A stretch of 64,000 nucleotides of DNA, taken from assembly GCF_900186975.1 (NCBI RefSeq), contig NZ_LT906441.1, positions 1,922,001 through 1,986,000 of the forward strand, read 5' to 3'. Positions 1-9,307 of this stretch are shown here, piece by piece. Position 1 is the first letter of the stretch; each line of letters opens with the position of its first letter. The position numbers and the translations under genes were made by a program. The notes below the pieces were generated by a model that ran no database searches, was not told where the DNA came from, and was given only the letters and a program-made list of their open reading frames with translations. Source of the stretch: Cutibacterium granulosum (GTDB lineage: Bacteria; Actinomycetota; Actinomycetes; Propionibacteriales; Propionibacteriaceae).

Positions 1-88
1 AAACCAGCACTGGCTTGTATCTCTTGACCAGCAACCAACCGGCCGCAACCGTCACGAGCAGTGCACACACCGCCAGCACAGCTGTCAT
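1..88 (-). CDS. N-terminal fragment of a membrane protein, cut by the window edge
   Basis: A reading frame starts at the ATG at 88-86 and runs off the left edge. The visible 29 residues begin MTAVLAVCALLVTVAAGWLL and continue with a Lys/Arg-rich stretch (VKRYK), which looks like a single N-terminal membrane anchor or uncleaved signal. A good ribosome binding site, AAGGAG, lies 5 bases upstream on the minus strand. The gene is divergent from the hydrolase at 251 and shares the upstream region 89-250 with it. The rest of the protein is outside the window, so no function can be given. Confidence 0.55.
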   Translation of the reverse strand, partial: MTAVLAVCALLVTVAAGWLLVKRYKPVLV

Positions 89-250
89 GATGACTCCTTC
101 GTCAACCCATCACCGTTATGAAACTTTAACTACGTCATCAACGTTGACAGAAACAATACTAACATTGCCTCAGCTGGCGACGCCGCTTTCGATGGCACTG
201 CCGCCTCCTGTGCAGTCCGTGCCCACAGGAACCAACAACAAGGAGCAATG

Positions 251-2164
251 ATGCACTCAGCAACCGCGATGCGACGATCACGATCAGCGGTACATGTCCT
301 TATCTGTCTCCTACTCATCGTGGTTGGAGCTGTCGGATCAAGCCTCGTCCAGACTGGCGGCGGCCACATCAGTGTCCAAGGCCTCATGATCCCCGGTAAG
401 GACGGAGCAGTGGCCAGTGCCGATCTTTTCCGACCCGACACCGCAACAGCAGAGCGCAAGGCCCCTCTCATCATCGTGACACCAGGGTTCCAGCGCACCA
501 AGGAAACCCAGATCTCCTACTCCTTGGAGCTGGCCCGGCGTGGATACGTCACCCTTGTCGTCGACCCCTACAACCAAGGCGAATCGACGTCCCAACCTCC
601 TCACAGTGATGACCCCAGCATCCAGCCGGCCATTGATTACGTCTCGCGAACCGACACCCTCAACTACGTCGACAAGACCAAGATCGGTATCACCGGCCAC
701 TCTGCTGGCGGTTCCCAGGTGCGTCGCATGGCTGCCGAATACGGCGCCAAGGAGGTCAAAGCCCTCAAGAAGGCGAAGTCTCCGGACTCCCCTGGTGGCA
801 CCACGATCACGAAGGAGGAGCGGGAGAAGGCCGAGAAGCTCAACCCTATTCGTTCCGTTTTCATCTCCGGCTGGTTGCAGAAGCTGGACGCCAAGAAGTT
901 CAAGAACGTTCGGTCCAATGTCGGTATTGGATACGCTCTGTACGACGAGGGCGGCTACCGCAACAAGAACCACAATGGCGACCTGCGCAATGCCCCGGAA
1001 GCCATCGCGGTCATCAACTCGGGCCTGCCGAAGTCACAGCACGTCAATCATGTGGTCATCGGGAAAGGCTATGGGTCAGCTGCCGATCGAACCTACCGCG
1101 TGGCATACAACGACCACACCATCCACCCCTTCCAGCCACTGACTCCCAGTGCCATAGGGTCGATGATCCAGTTCTTCGACGACACGATTGGCGCTCCGCA
1201 CGAGATGAGCACCACCAATCAGATCTGGTGGCTCAAGGAACTCTTCAACGGCCTCTCCCTCATCGCAGCGCTGGTCATGCTCGTCCCGTTGACGAAGTTG
1301 CTGTTGACGATCCCGTGGTTCGCCGGAGCCAGTACCGAGGTTTCGCCTGCCCCGCCGAAGCCCAAGGGCAGGGGAGCCGTGATGTTCTGGACGATCTTCG
1401 TCATCTCGGCCGCCGTGGCGTGCGTGACCTTCATCCCGTTGTCCGTGGCCAGCCAGCACGTCTTCTCGGCCGCGGCGAACAAGCAGAACGGCTGGTTCTT
1501 CCCCGGCCGTATGGTCAACGCCGTCGTGCTGTGGTCCCTCGTCAACGGATTGCTGGGGCTCATCCTGCTGTGGATCAGTCACTCCATCTCGAAGAAGCAC
1601 GGTGTCGAGGAGGCCAAGAGCTGGGGAGTTCGGATGAACTGGGCCCAGACCGGACGCACCTTGGCGCTGGCCCTGTTCGTCATTGTCATCTTCTACACGA
1701 TCCTGGCCGCCGTCTACGGCTTCTTCCATGTTGACTACCGACTCTTCGTGGTAGCTGCCCGCCCCCTGACGAAGCGCTGGTTCCTCATCGGACTGGCCTA
1801 CGTGCCCGCCCTGTTCCTGTTCTTCTTCTCGAACTCGTTGCGAGTCAACACCTCAATGCGATTCAACAACCAACGTCGCTGGGTCAACTGGCTCATCATT
1901 GCGCTGGCCAATTCCATCGGCTTGGCGGCCATCTTCGTCATCCAGTACGTCACCTTCTTCTCGACCGGGACGGTGTTCTGGACGACGAACTGGCTCTACG
2001 TCAACATGCTGCAGTCCCTGCTCCCCATGATGGTGGTGCTGCCGCTGTTCAACCGGGCCTTCTACCACGCCACGGGCAGGGTGTGGCTCGGACCGATCGT
2101 CACCACCACGATCTTCGCCCTCATGGCCTTGGGTGGATCTGTGGCGTACATCCCGATGTTCTGA
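251..2164 (+). CDS. Alpha/beta hydrolase fused to a polytopic membrane domain
   Basis: This protein of about 637 residues has an N-terminal membrane segment (about residues 14-33), then an extracytoplasmic alpha/beta-hydrolase domain, then a C-terminal half with about seven hydrophobic helices (roughly residues 335-635). The nucleophile elbow GHSAGG is at about residues 150-155, giving Ser152 as the likely nucleophile. The strand before it (PLIIVTPGF) is typical of the fold. I chose the ATG at 251 because AAGGAG at 240-245 is 5 bases from it but only 2 bases from the ATG at 248. The fusion suggests an esterase or peptidase acting at the membrane surface. The substrate is unknown. The nearest family is the dienelactone-hydrolase-like membrane hydrolases of actinobacteria. 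Confidence 0.85.
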   Translation: MHSATAMRRSRSAVHVLICLLLIVVGAVGSSLVQTGGGHISVQGLMIPGKDGAVASADLFRPDTATAERKAPLIIVTPGFQRTKETQISYSLELARRGYVTLVVDPYNQGESTSQPPHSDDPSIQPAIDYVSRTDTLNYVDKTKIGITGHSAGGSQVRRMAAEYGAKEVKALKKAKSPDSPGGTTITKEEREKAEKLNPIRSVFISGWLQKLDAKKFKNVRSNVGIGYALYDEGGYRNKNHNGDLRNAPEAIAVINSGLPKSQHVNHVVIGKGYGSAADRTYRVAYNDHTIHPFQPLTPSAIGSMIQFFDDTIGAPHEMSTTNQIWWLKELFNGLSLIAALVMLVPLTKLLLTIPWFAGASTEVSPAPPKPKGRGAVMFWTIFVISAAVACVTFIPLSVASQHVFSAAANKQNGWFFPGRMVNAVVLWSLVNGLLGLILLWISHSISKKHGVEEAKSWGVRMNWAQTGRTLALALFVIVIFYTILAAVYGFFHVDYRLFVVAARPLTKRWFLIGLAYVPALFLFFFSNSLRVNTSMRFNNQRRWVNWLIIALANSIGLAAIFVIQYVTFFSTGTVFWTTNWLYVNMLQSLLPMMVVLPLFNRAFYHATGRVWLGPIVTTTIFALMALGGSVAYIPMF

Positions 2165-2201
2165 GACGACGAGGCACAACGGATCCACGGACTGAGACAG
2201 C

Positions 2202-2783
2202 TCACAGGATCCAAGGGAAGATGAGGAGTATCAGCAACCAGACAAGTTGGCTCCAGAGAATCACGGAGCACATCAGAACAAGAACAGCCATGAAACCCAT
2301 TCGCAGGATTACCGATCCGCCATTCGTGTAAATATGTTCTCGCGTTTTCCCCAGAACCCATCCTGCAAGGATGAATACCGCCAAGGGAATCAAATAGACG
2401 ACGAAGGCCCTGCCGCTGAGGGCGGTGCCAGCTGGCATCTTCATGTATTTCGGCTTCGGTACGAAACCGTGGTAGACGATCGTCAGCAGAATCCCGAGGA
2501 GGGTGGACATGACAACACCGATCGCCAGAGCCCTGCGCCCCCTGTCAGCCGGGTTCCCACAGGGAAGAACCTTCCTCCCCCACAGGCCAGAAACCCATCC
2601 CAGTACGGGAAACGCAATTGCGACAAGATCCAACCTCACGTTCCCCGAACCATCACTCACCGGAAGAACATCGGGAATCCGCAGCACGACAACCCAGCAG
2701 ACTCCAGCGATGACTCCGATGATGAGGCCGTTGAGAGGTGCGCGATGGTACTGCTGTTCAGTTGTGTCTTTGTGGGTGGTCAT
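2202..2783 (-). CDS. Tandem-paralogue small membrane protein, copy 1
   Basis: A protein of 193 residues and the last of four tandem paralogues (2202-5047). All begin with MTT, a short polar stretch, then Q-Y-x-(R/C)-A-P-(L/V)-x-G-L-x-I-G, which leads into the first of about four membrane helices. A W-(I/V)-(D/S/T)-G-L-(W/C)-(G/E)-R motif lies near residue 75. The family is not one I can name. The bases just before the start (AAGGCACCACG) are identical to those before copy 4, where they also encode the C-terminus of the esterase-toroid protein. This suggests the copies arose by duplication that included the end of that upstream gene. A C-terminal positive patch is absent. Possible roles are membrane partner, immunity-type protein or transporter accessory; none is demonstrated. 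Confidence 0.75.
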   Translation of the reverse strand: MTTHKDTTEQQYHRAPLNGLIIGVIAGVCWVVVLRIPDVLPVSDGSGNVRLDLVAIAFPVLGWVSGLWGRKVLPCGNPADRGRRALAIGVVMSTLLGILLTIVYHGFVPKPKYMKMPAGTALSGRAFVVYLIPLAVFILAGWVLGKTREHIYTNGGSVILRMGFMAVLVLMCSVILWSQLVWLLILLIFPWIL

Positions 2784-2828
2784 CGTGGTGCCTTAACGTC
2801 AGACGAGTAACGCGTCGTGGGAATGTAT

Positions 2829-3407
2829 TTAGAACTCAAAAAAGAATAATGTATTTAAAAATAAGCTGATTGCGAACCAAGCTGCTGTAGAAAGATATAG
2901 ACCAAGAGCAACCCAGGCGCTCATTTTTGAGATTACCGAGTGGCGATCACTTGGAGTATTAATTCTCGCAATACTGAGCCCCAATCCGGTAATGGGAAAC
3001 ACGATCAAGGGAGCCAGGAACATAACAAAAGCTTTGCAACTGAAAGTGGCATGATCTGGTACCTCCAAAGTTCCTATGCCCGCAACAAGACTGTAATAAG
3101 TGATGGACATAAGTACCCCGATGGTGGTTGTCATGACGATGCCGGCCATCTTGACTCTACGTTTCTTTTTCGCCGGGGTTGCGCAACTGTAGGCTGTTCT
3201 GCCCCACAAGCCAGTTATCCATCCAAACACAGGTAGGGTCAGGGCAATAAAGGCCATTTTGATGTTCCGTGAATACTCGCCCATCGGAAATAGGAAAGGT
3301 AGTAAAAACTCAACTGCCCAGACGGCTCCGACGATGGTGCCGATGATGAGGCCGTTGAGGGGCGCGCGACGGTACTGCTGCTGCGCTCCGTTCTCACATG
3401 TCGTCAT
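2829..3407 (-). CDS. Tandem-paralogue small membrane protein, copy 2
   Basis: A protein of 192 residues with the same layout as its neighbours: a polar N-terminus, the [14 protein letters not shown] signature, about four hydrophobic helices, a GWITGLWGR motif and a C-terminus rich in Phe and Leu. It is 45 bases upstream of copy 1. Its DNA is clearly more AT-rich than the rest of the window, especially at 2820-3300, which suggests acquisition from elsewhere or relaxed selection. The ATG at 3407 overlaps the stop of a small upstream reading frame (3404-3511) as ATGA, the same arrangement seen between the esterase-toroid gene and copy 4. Function unknown. Confidence 0.75.
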   Translation of the reverse strand: MTTCENGAQQQYRRAPLNGLIIGTIVGAVWAVEFLLPFLFPMGEYSRNIKMAFIALTLPVFGWITGLWGRTAYSCATPAKKKRRVKMAGIVMTTTIGVLMSITYYSLVAGIGTLEVPDHATFSCKAFVMFLAPLIVFPITGLGLSIARINTPSDRHSVISKMSAWVALGLYLSTAAWFAISLFLNTLFFFEF

Positions 3408-3511
3408 CGCTGTGCCTCGGTTGCGCTGGCGAGGCTGAAGGTCGATGGCGAGGGTGTCAGGGCCAGTGCCGCAGCGATTCTCGCTACGGCAGCTGTGGCT
3501 ATCAGAAACAT
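3404..3511 (-). CDS. Putative 35-residue signal-peptide-like leader ORF
   Basis: A short frame starts at the ATG at 3511 and ends with a TGA that overlaps the ATG of paralogue copy 2 (ATGA). The peptide begins MFLIATAAVARIAAALALTP and ends SATEAQR. It is hydrophobic and Ala-rich, like a signal peptide. There is no strong ribosome binding site at a good distance. It may be the remnant of a secreted-protein gene that once stood before copy 2, as the esterase-toroid gene stands before copy 4, or simply a chance frame. The rest of the gap 3408-3723 holds no other supported gene. Confidence 0.25.
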   Translation of the reverse strand: MFLIATAAVARIAAALALTPSPSTFSLASATEAQR

Positions 3512-3723
3512 CTCATCAGATTCTTTCCGAGGGTTTTGGTTCGATTTTCTGAGACGCTTGCACGCCAATTTCAGACCTGTTAAGGAGGAGCTGTGTTACT
3601 GGAAGATACGCAGCAGGTATCCAGTTCGATGGGACGCAGTTTCACCAGATATTGTCATGATAACACATATGCTCACAGCCGAGCTAAACGCTCATGACGC
3701 TTGTCGTCATACAGAGAGACCAT

Positions 3724-4296
3724 TCAGGGTGCAAAAAAGAATAACATATGAAGGTACAAGCTGAAAAAAAGCCAAAACCCCACACACAGAGACAGCAGCA
3801 CAAGCACCATGAGAGTCATCGTTGGAATGACTCTGCGGCTATCGTTGCTCACCCGGATGACACCAAGGGTCCAACCAGCGAGGGGGAATGGGATCAGCGG
3901 CAGCACGTACAGAACCAACGCCTTCCAACTGAAAGCTGCGTTATGGGGTACGCTCATCGGATTCCGATCCGTGCTGATGGAATAGAAGGCGATGGCCGGG
4001 ATGACCCCGATCAAGATCGTGGTAACAGCATAGAGCATCTTGATGTCACGCTGCTGCGCGGACAAGGATCTGTGCGAAGTGATGCTTCTTTCGCACAGAC
4101 CGTCAATCCATCCGAGTAGAGAAAACGACAACACCAATCCCAAGGCGACCGCCAATATTGCGAGATTGAACTCCGTTCCCTCGAAAGCCAAGAGGAACAC
4201 GGCCGCGCAGACGGCTCCGGTGATGGCACCTATGGCAAGGCCTTCAACAGGGGCGCAGCGGTATTGCTGTTCGGTTGTGTTGTTGTGGGTGGTCAT
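3724..4296 (-). CDS. Tandem-paralogue small membrane protein, copy 3
   Basis: A protein of 190 residues and the most divergent of the four paralogues. The signature reads QQYRCAPVEGLAIGAITG. Four hydrophobic helices follow, and GWIDGLCERS replaces the GLWGR motif. Two charged loops (around residues 85 and 150) separate the helices, and the C-terminus is Phe/Leu-rich. GGGAAG lies just before the start, which is a weak ribosome binding site. The 193-base gap to copy 4 contains no convincing gene. Function unknown; the family is defined here only by the shared sequence of copies 1-4. Confidence 0.72.
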   Translation of the reverse strand: MTTHNNTTEQQYRCAPVEGLAIGAITGAVCAAVFLLAFEGTEFNLAILAVALGLVLSFSLLGWIDGLCERSITSHRSLSAQQRDIKMLYAVTTILIGVIPAIAFYSISTDRNPMSVPHNAAFSWKALVLYVLPLIPFPLAGWTLGVIRVSNDSRRVIPTMTLMVLVLLSLCVGFWLFFSLYLHMLFFFAP

Positions 4297-4489
4297 CGTT
4301 GTCTTCCCTGGAGGACTTGGTGGTGTTAAGTCTTGGTCTGGCTCTCGCTGGCCGCTGAGTGGCTGTCTGGTAATGGGAGCACCGTGGTTTCTGTGGTAAG
4401 AAGAGCTCCCTGAAACTAGTGCTACCGATTAAGAATCGTGCCCGCGCGGCTACATCCACCGGCACATCTCACCGAAACAGTGCAGAGGA

Positions 4490-5047
4490 TCAAGAATGGG
4501 AGGACAAGGATAGTTTCGTAATGCTGAAAACATAAAACCACACCGTCATGGTTATGAAAAGTATGACCACTGAAGCAATGCTCATGCTGAGAATAAAAGG
4601 GGCTTTACTGTTCTTGAGTCTGATTCCGATATTACTGAGGATCAGTCCGGCGCAAGGGAACACTGCTAACGGAAGCGGGTGTACTGCGGCCTCCATGTTG
4701 AGGAGAAGGTCATTATCTACAAGAACAAGGTGAGTCGAGAATATGAGCATGCCAGCGAAAGTTGCCATGACAGCACCTATGATTTTGGTTTTGATTCTCC
4801 GTTTCTCCGGGTCATCGCACGCGTACATCTTCCGTTCCCACAATCCTGTGAGCCACCCAACCAGAGGGAAAATGAGCGACATGGTAAATATGGGGGGGTA
4901 CGCCTCGGGAACGAAAACTAGCGTTTCTCGCACACGAAGTATCACGAATACCGTAGGCCAGACAACTCCGACGATGGTGCCGATGATGAGGCCGTTGAGG
5001 GGCGCGCGACGGTACTGTTCCCTGGTTGTGCTGTTGTGGGTGGTCAT
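4490..5047 (-). CDS. Tandem-paralogue small membrane protein, copy 4
   Basis: A protein of 185 residues and the first gene of the paralogue array in transcription order. It starts [19 protein letters not shown], then has about four hydrophobic helices with [10 protein letters not shown] between helices 2 and 3. Its ATG at 5047 overlaps the TGA of the upstream esterase-toroid gene (ATGA, 5044-5047). The two are therefore probably translationally coupled and share the cobalamin-riboswitch-controlled transcript. This links the whole paralogue family to that secreted protein. A role as membrane partner of the secreted protein is a guess. Confidence 0.78.
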   Translation of the reverse strand: MTTHNSTTREQYRRAPLNGLIIGTIVGVVWPTVFVILRVRETLVFVPEAYPPIFTMSLIFPLVGWLTGLWERKMYACDDPEKRRIKTKIIGAVMATFAGMLIFSTHLVLVDNDLLLNMEAAVHPLPLAVFPCAGLILSNIGIRLKNSKAPFILSMSIASVVILFITMTVWFYVFSITKLSLSSHS

Positions 5048-7275
5048 CGTGGTGCCTTGGTGTGGGGGTCGCAGGCGTCTCCTACGCCATCGTGGTCGGA
5101 GTCAACTTGCTCCGGGTTAGCGATGGTGGGGCAGTTATCCCGGGCATCGGGGACACCATCACCATCACGGGTCACCTCGATGGGGAAGGTGAGAGTGTCA
5201 CTGGTACCGGTGGTGTCGGTGATGCGTAGGTGTGCCCGATACCTTCCCAGCTGCTTTAAGGTGCGGGTGATCTCGGGGGTGGCACTATCAATCTCGTAGT
5301 GTCCGTCCCCGTCAAGGTCCCACTGCCAACGTCGGATGCGTCCGATCGAGGTGTAGGACGAGGAGGCGTCCAACTCGAAGGGTTCACCTGCACGTACCAG
5401 ATTTTGCCCAATCACGTCAGCGCGCATCCGCACCCCAGGTACCGTCCCCAACTGGTCGAGGGGAATCCCACCGCCAGTCCCCGCTCCCACGCTCCGTGTC
5501 GCGGCCCTGGGCGACAGGACCACATCATGAACCATCCTCGCAATCTGTTCATGACCAATCACATTCGGATGAAAAAAATTTAGCTTATACTCGCCGAAAG
5601 GCGATACTACATCTGCATGGGTTTCCCCGTCGTCTCCGCGTTTTCCTGCAGTTTCGAGAATGCCGTTGATCCACCGATACGGGTTCTGGGGCCATCTGAC
5701 AAATGGGTAGGGTTCGTGGGTGTTGAACAGGCTGGTGGTGGGGGCGTAGGTCACTTTGAGGTCATGAGACGTGTTCCAGGCCTTGATGGTGGCGGCCTGC
5801 CTGGTGCGGAATTCGTCCTCGGCGGCGCGTACCTGAGTCGCAGGCACATCCGCGAAGGGATGATCGTATCCGGCGGGGACGAGGTAGGGGTATCCGATCA
5901 GGATGACACGGGTGTGAGCCGGATCCGCCAGTCGCCTTTGTATGTGCGTCAACAGGCTTGTCGTCTTCGCCATCGTGGTACCAAGTTTCTTGCGAGCCGT
6001 ATCAACCATCCCGGGGCACCCGCCCAGCTTCTGTCTCTCAGCAAGACACATATCGGCAACGTCAGCGAAGTTGAGGTCGTTGCCTCCGGCGGTCATGAGG
6101 ATCACGCCGGTGTGGGGATTCATGGTATCGGCTTGGCTGATGATGTTGTGGTCTCCGGTGGCGATCTGGGCGCCGCTCCAGGCTTTCACGTCGAGTTGGT
6201 AGGTTGTGTCCGTGTTTTTCTGGTTGAGCATGCCGGTGAGTACCGAACCGTAGTTCTTGGGGCTGCGATATGATCCATCGGCCGGATACCCATCTTTCAG
6301 GGTTCCGTTGCCTGCCGAGTACGAGTCGCCCAGGACGGTCATTGTCACCAGCTTGCGGGGCTGGTGGGTCCCGATGGTGTCGAAGGATTGCAGACCACGC
6401 AGCACCGGTATCGCCTGTATCGTCGCCAGCATCGGGGAGTAGTATGCCGGGAATGATCCGTCGGAGAATGATCCGTCGGACTGCTGCTGGGCGGCAAGCC
6501 ATGTCTGGCCGGCCACGGCCTGCGCCCTGTGGGCGGCATCCCCGGCCCGGTACAGTCCCGGTGCCACCCGCGTGGTCGCACGCACACTCGCACCGTAATC
6601 AGGCCAGCCCCACCCGTCACCTTGCCGGTCGTCGTCGAGATGCTTGACAAGACTCGTGACAGCCGCCTGCTGCCCCGGAGCCGTCACATGCGACAAAGCC
6701 GTAAGCATGAGACCGTCAGTATCCGGGTCATCCCACTTGGGCTTGCGAGTCGTGGACGCATAATCGGTGACCGACTTGAGCAGGTTCTGCGGGATGGGTT
6801 TGCCCAACCGCTCCAGGGCAATCATGTCCAACGCCTGATGAAAAGGATGCTCAGTGAGTGCCGAGGCCGGCAGTGACGTCACTCGTTGAGAGTAGTCAAC
6901 CCCGCCATAGGTGGTCGACTCACCAAGAGCCAGCAAGGTGATCGTCACCTTCGCACATCCACCCACATTCGCGTCAGTGCAGTAACTCGGCCCCTGGGCC
7001 TTGATGTTGTCCTTGACCTTGGCGACGGTAGGCGAACCCTTCCTGCCAGCAGCCACCAACGCCAACGCCCCATCCAACTGCGAATCCAAACCGCCCTTCA
7101 TCAGGTCGGCACTGTGGCCATCGATGTAGTCGGCCGCCTTGCTGGCCTGGGTGGCATAGTCGGCAGGCCCAGACGCCTGAGCTGCCTGGGCAGGAACCGC
7201 CCCCACTGCGCCTACCATCAGTGCGGCAGCCACCACCGGGCCCACCACACGCCTACACATCCCCACCACGGCCAT
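5044..7275 (-). CDS. Secreted alpha-toroid / SGNH esterase / PKD / TSP3 fusion protein under a cobalamin riboswitch
   Basis: A protein of 743 residues with a signal peptide (about 1-31, ending AQA). Residues about 38-300 form a prenyltransferase/transcobalamin-like alpha-alpha toroid with repeated short helices. Residues about 310-590 are an SGNH/GDSL hydrolase: block [10 protein letters not shown] with Ser318, GGND at 397-400, and FHPNVIGH near 568-575 supplying the catalytic His. Residues about 612-702 resemble a PKD fold, and 703-738 form a thrombospondin type-3 Ca-binding motif ([25 protein letters not shown]). I chose the ATG at 7275, after a GGGGGAG site and followed by a typical signal peptide, because longer frames run into the riboswitch. 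The toroid is paralogous to the protein at 21400-22320. The role is probably extracellular, binding or processing a corrinoid-related ligand; this is inferred from the riboswitch and the fold. Confidence 0.88.
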   Translation of the reverse strand: MAVVGMCRRVVGPVVAAALMVGAVGAVPAQAAQASGPADYATQASKAADYIDGHSADLMKGGLDSQLDGALALVAAGRKGSPTVAKVKDNIKAQGPSYCTDANVGGCAKVTITLLALGESTTYGGVDYSQRVTSLPASALTEHPFHQALDMIALERLGKPIPQNLLKSVTDYASTTRKPKWDDPDTDGLMLTALSHVTAPGQQAAVTSLVKHLDDDRQGDGWGWPDYGASVRATTRVAPGLYRAGDAAHRAQAVAGQTWLAAQQQSDGSFSDGSFPAYYSPMLATIQAIPVLRGLQSFDTIGTHQPRKLVTMTVLGDSYSAGNGTLKDGYPADGSYRSPKNYGSVLTGMLNQKNTDTTYQLDVKAWSGAQIATGDHNIISQADTMNPHTGVILMTAGGNDLNFADVADMCLAERQKLGGCPGMVDTARKKLGTTMAKTTSLLTHIQRRLADPAHTRVILIGYPYLVPAGYDHPFADVPATQVRAAEDEFRTRQAATIKAWNTSHDLKVTYAPTTSLFNTHEPYPFVRWPQNPYRWINGILETAGKRGDDGETHADVVSPFGEYKLNFFHPNVIGHEQIARMVHDVVLSPRAATRSVGAGTGGGIPLDQLGTVPGVRMRADVIGQNLVRAGEPFELDASSSYTSIGRIRRWQWDLDGDGHYEIDSATPEITRTLKQLGRYRAHLRITDTTGTSDTLTFPIEVTRDGDGVPDARDNCPTIANPEQVDSDHDGVGDACDPHTKAPR

Positions 7276-7379
7276 GCGCTCCCCCTCGAAAGCACGTTCC
7301 GACAGGTTCACGGGGCAGCACAGGCGTGACATGCGTCGGTGTCGATCCGTAACCCCAGACGGAACCAGAAACCACTCCC

Positions 7380-7500
7380 CACAGATGATCTGGTACTCCG
7401 ACTTCCACACACGAAATGTGGTCACGGTTGCGGGACAGCGCCGGACTCCCACCGACTTCCCCACACCACCCGGGCATCAACCCCCTATCAGGCTGACAGC
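7380..7500 (-). promoter_or_regulatory. Cobalamin riboswitch upstream of the esterase-toroid gene
   Basis: On the minus strand, 7463-7421 carries the conserved B12-box core: GGGAAGTCGGTG, then GAGTCCGGCGCTG and TCCCGCAACCGTGA. A downstream AGTCGGAGTACC (about 7403-7392) matches the closing part of the aptamer. The 5' flank has a hairpin-like GGGTTGATGCCC. A -10-like TATCAT lies at 7510-7505. The element and about 70 bases below it are nearly identical to the element at 22424-22545. Riboswitches of this class normally shut off expression when cobalamin binds. Confidence 0.9.
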
Positions 7501-7550
7501 GAACATGATACCCCACACGCACTGGGAAAGCTCCCCTCACCGCCAGGATC

Positions 7551-8360
7551 TCACCAGCCCTTCCGGTCCGGAACTCCCCCGGACGGCGGCGGCGCCGTGG
7601 GGCCACTTGACGTCTTCTGGGATGACCCGTCGTTCTGGGTGTCCCGCTTCTGCTCATTGAGGGCCTGCTGGTTTTTCGTCGACAGGTCCTTCTCCCGCTG
7701 CTGCTCGGAATCATTCCTACGCGACGATTCCTTGTCCTGCGACTGAGAACCCTGCATGTCCTGTTTCATCTCCTCATCGAGGCGTTTCATCGTCGTGGAC
7801 TGTTCGGTCCTCTGGTCGTCCGAGGTCTGCCGGGTGTGGGACTGGGGTGCAGTGGTTCTGCCCTGGCACCTGAGCCGTTGCGCAATGTCCTTGGCCTCCC
7901 TCAACGTGCCGGCCTTGGCCGTGCCACGGTTGAGGTTCTGCATCGTCGCCGATTCCTCCATCGTCCACACCAGGTTCATGCCCACCCGGCACCTGTACTC
8001 CTGCGGTGCCTTGTCGAGTGCGGTGCGAAGGTCATCCTCGGCGTCGGCGTAGTTGCTCTCGGCTGCTCGGGCAGTGCCGCGGTCGTAGCTGGCGATCCAC
8101 GGCTCGGTGACGTTGAGCCTCATGTTCGCCCCGAAATAGCGCTCGGCCTGGTCGTACTGTTGGGAGGTGAAGGCTCCGCTGCCGAGCCGGTCACACACCA
8201 AGGTGGCGGCGAGTCGACATGCGGTGAGCACGAGAACGGCGACGAGCAGCGCCGTCATCCCGATGGTAGCCCGGCGTGCCCGACGAGCCTGCCCGTGGCT
8301 CATCACGTCCCGCCGGGAGTGTCGCGGATCGGTCTGACGGGTGCGGCCGGAACCTCTCAT
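7551..8360 (-). CDS. TPR-type membrane protein ending the MoxR/VWA (Bat) operon
   Basis: A protein of 269 residues. The N-terminus is basic and followed by one membrane helix (about residues 34-52). A TPR-like extracytoplasmic helical region follows (roughly 70-150, with QYDQAERYFGAN and NYADAEDDLRTAL), then a long Gln/Ser/Lys/Glu-rich, probably disordered tail. The ATG at 8360 overlaps the stop of the VWA gene above it (ATGA). Bat-type operons commonly end with a TPR protein of this kind (BatC/BatE position). A divergent or unusual C-terminus makes the exact family uncertain. It is the last gene of the operon, 275 bases before the next start at 7275. Confidence 0.78.
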   Translation of the reverse strand: MRGSGRTRQTDPRHSRRDVMSHGQARRARRATIGMTALLVAVLVLTACRLAATLVCDRLGSGAFTSQQYDQAERYFGANMRLNVTEPWIASYDRGTARAAESNYADAEDDLRTALDKAPQEYRCRVGMNLVWTMEESATMQNLNRGTAKAGTLREAKDIAQRLRCQGRTTAPQSHTRQTSDDQRTEQSTTMKRLDEEMKQDMQGSQSQDKESSRRNDSEQQREKDLSTKNQQALNEQKRDTQNDGSSQKTSSGPTAPPPSGGVPDRKGW

Positions 8361-9307
8361 GGGACGTCCTTTCGTGCCCGGCGCAGTCGGCGGGCGCTCA
8401 TGGTCAGTTGGGCGGCGACGTCGGCGGCAGCGACGAGGCCGAGGATCCACGCCAGGTCCATGCCCGCGCTCATCTGCTCCTCATGGCTGGTGCGGTTCAG
8501 CGACACCTGGGGCGGAGTGAGCGTCCTGCCCGGTGACCGGGCGGCGAACGACAGACCCGCCTGACGAGCGGCGGTGGTCAGCGTGGCGTGGTCGGCATGG
8601 GAGATGGCCTTGCGACCGTGGTAGGTGACGTCGCTGGAGTCGAAGGCCGAGCGGGCCATCGGTGCCCCCTTGGCGGTGCCGTAACCGTAGACGGCACCGC
8701 TGGTCACCAGAGGTTTGAGTGCTGCGAAGGAGCCGGGGGCCTTGGTGGCCGTCTGTTCCCCGTCGCCCAGGTAGAAGACCATCCTGGTGGCCTGAGGCGC
8801 CGATTCTCGGGCCTTCCGCAGGGCTTCGACGGCGGCAGGCACCCCCACGCCGATGTCGGTGCCGGTGCCCTTGGTGTCCTCACGCCAAGTGAGGGAGTTC
8901 GCTGCGGAGACGATCGTGCCGGTGTCGGTGGTCGAGGCCACCGCCACCCGGGCCTCGTTGTCGAAGGTGACGAGCGTGAACCGGGCACCGCCGAAGACCG
9001 AGGCGAGCTGCGCGATGTCGCGAATCGCCCCGGAAAGACGCGTCTTGCTCCCGTGGTCGCGGGCCGCCATCGAGGTAGTTGTGTCGACCATGAGGACGAT
9101 GTCGGCGTCCACGGTGGAGTTCTCCCGTCCGGACTCACCGATCACGGGGTGCATCCCGATGAGTCCGACGAGCACGGCCAGCACGATGTCCAGCACCATC
9201 GTGGCGATCCTGCCGCGGGTGTGACGACTGCGCACCCCGAACCACACGGCGACGACGAGCAGGAGAACGGCAAACCCCACGGTGAGGGGATGTGGGTGAA
9301 AACTCAT
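8357..9307 (-). CDS. VWA-domain membrane protein (BatB-like)
   Basis: A protein of 316 residues with two N-terminal membrane helices (about 8-25 and 36-52), a von Willebrand A domain (about 65-240) and a C-terminal helix. The metal-ion-dependent adhesion site is present in variant form: D-T-T-T-S-M (DxTxS rather than DxSxS), with a threonine loop (GTGTD) and GDGEQ further on. Its start overlaps the stop of the preceding VWA gene by ATGA at 9304-9307. Paired VWA membrane proteins with a MoxR ATPase are the core of the Bat-type systems, thought to act in envelope protein or metal-cofactor handling. Confidence 0.85.
   Translation of the reverse strand: MSFHPHPLTVGFAVLLLVVAVWFGVRSRHTRGRIATMVLDIVLAVLVGLIGMHPVIGESGRENSTVDADIVLMVDTTTSMAARDHGSKTRLSGAIRDIAQLASVFGGARFTLVTFDNEARVAVASTTDTGTIVSAANSLTWREDTKGTGTDIGVGVPAAVEALRKARESAPQATRMVFYLGDGEQTATKAPGSFAALKPLVTSGAVYGYGTAKGAPMARSAFDSSDVTYHGRKAISHADHATLTTAARQAGLSFAARSPGRTLTPPQVSLNRTSHEEQMSAGMDLAWILGLVAAADVAAQLTMSARRLRRARKDVP

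Noticed and set aside
4297-4465. Minus-strand open frame ending inside paralogue copy 3
   Set aside because: It has no ribosome binding site, biased composition and lies out of frame over the start of a better-supported gene.
7276-7464. N-terminal extension of the esterase-toroid protein (start at 7464)
   Set aside because: The open frame runs through the cobalamin riboswitch and its expression region. The ATG at 7275 has a ribosome binding site and a proper signal peptide. The same holds for 22321-22509.
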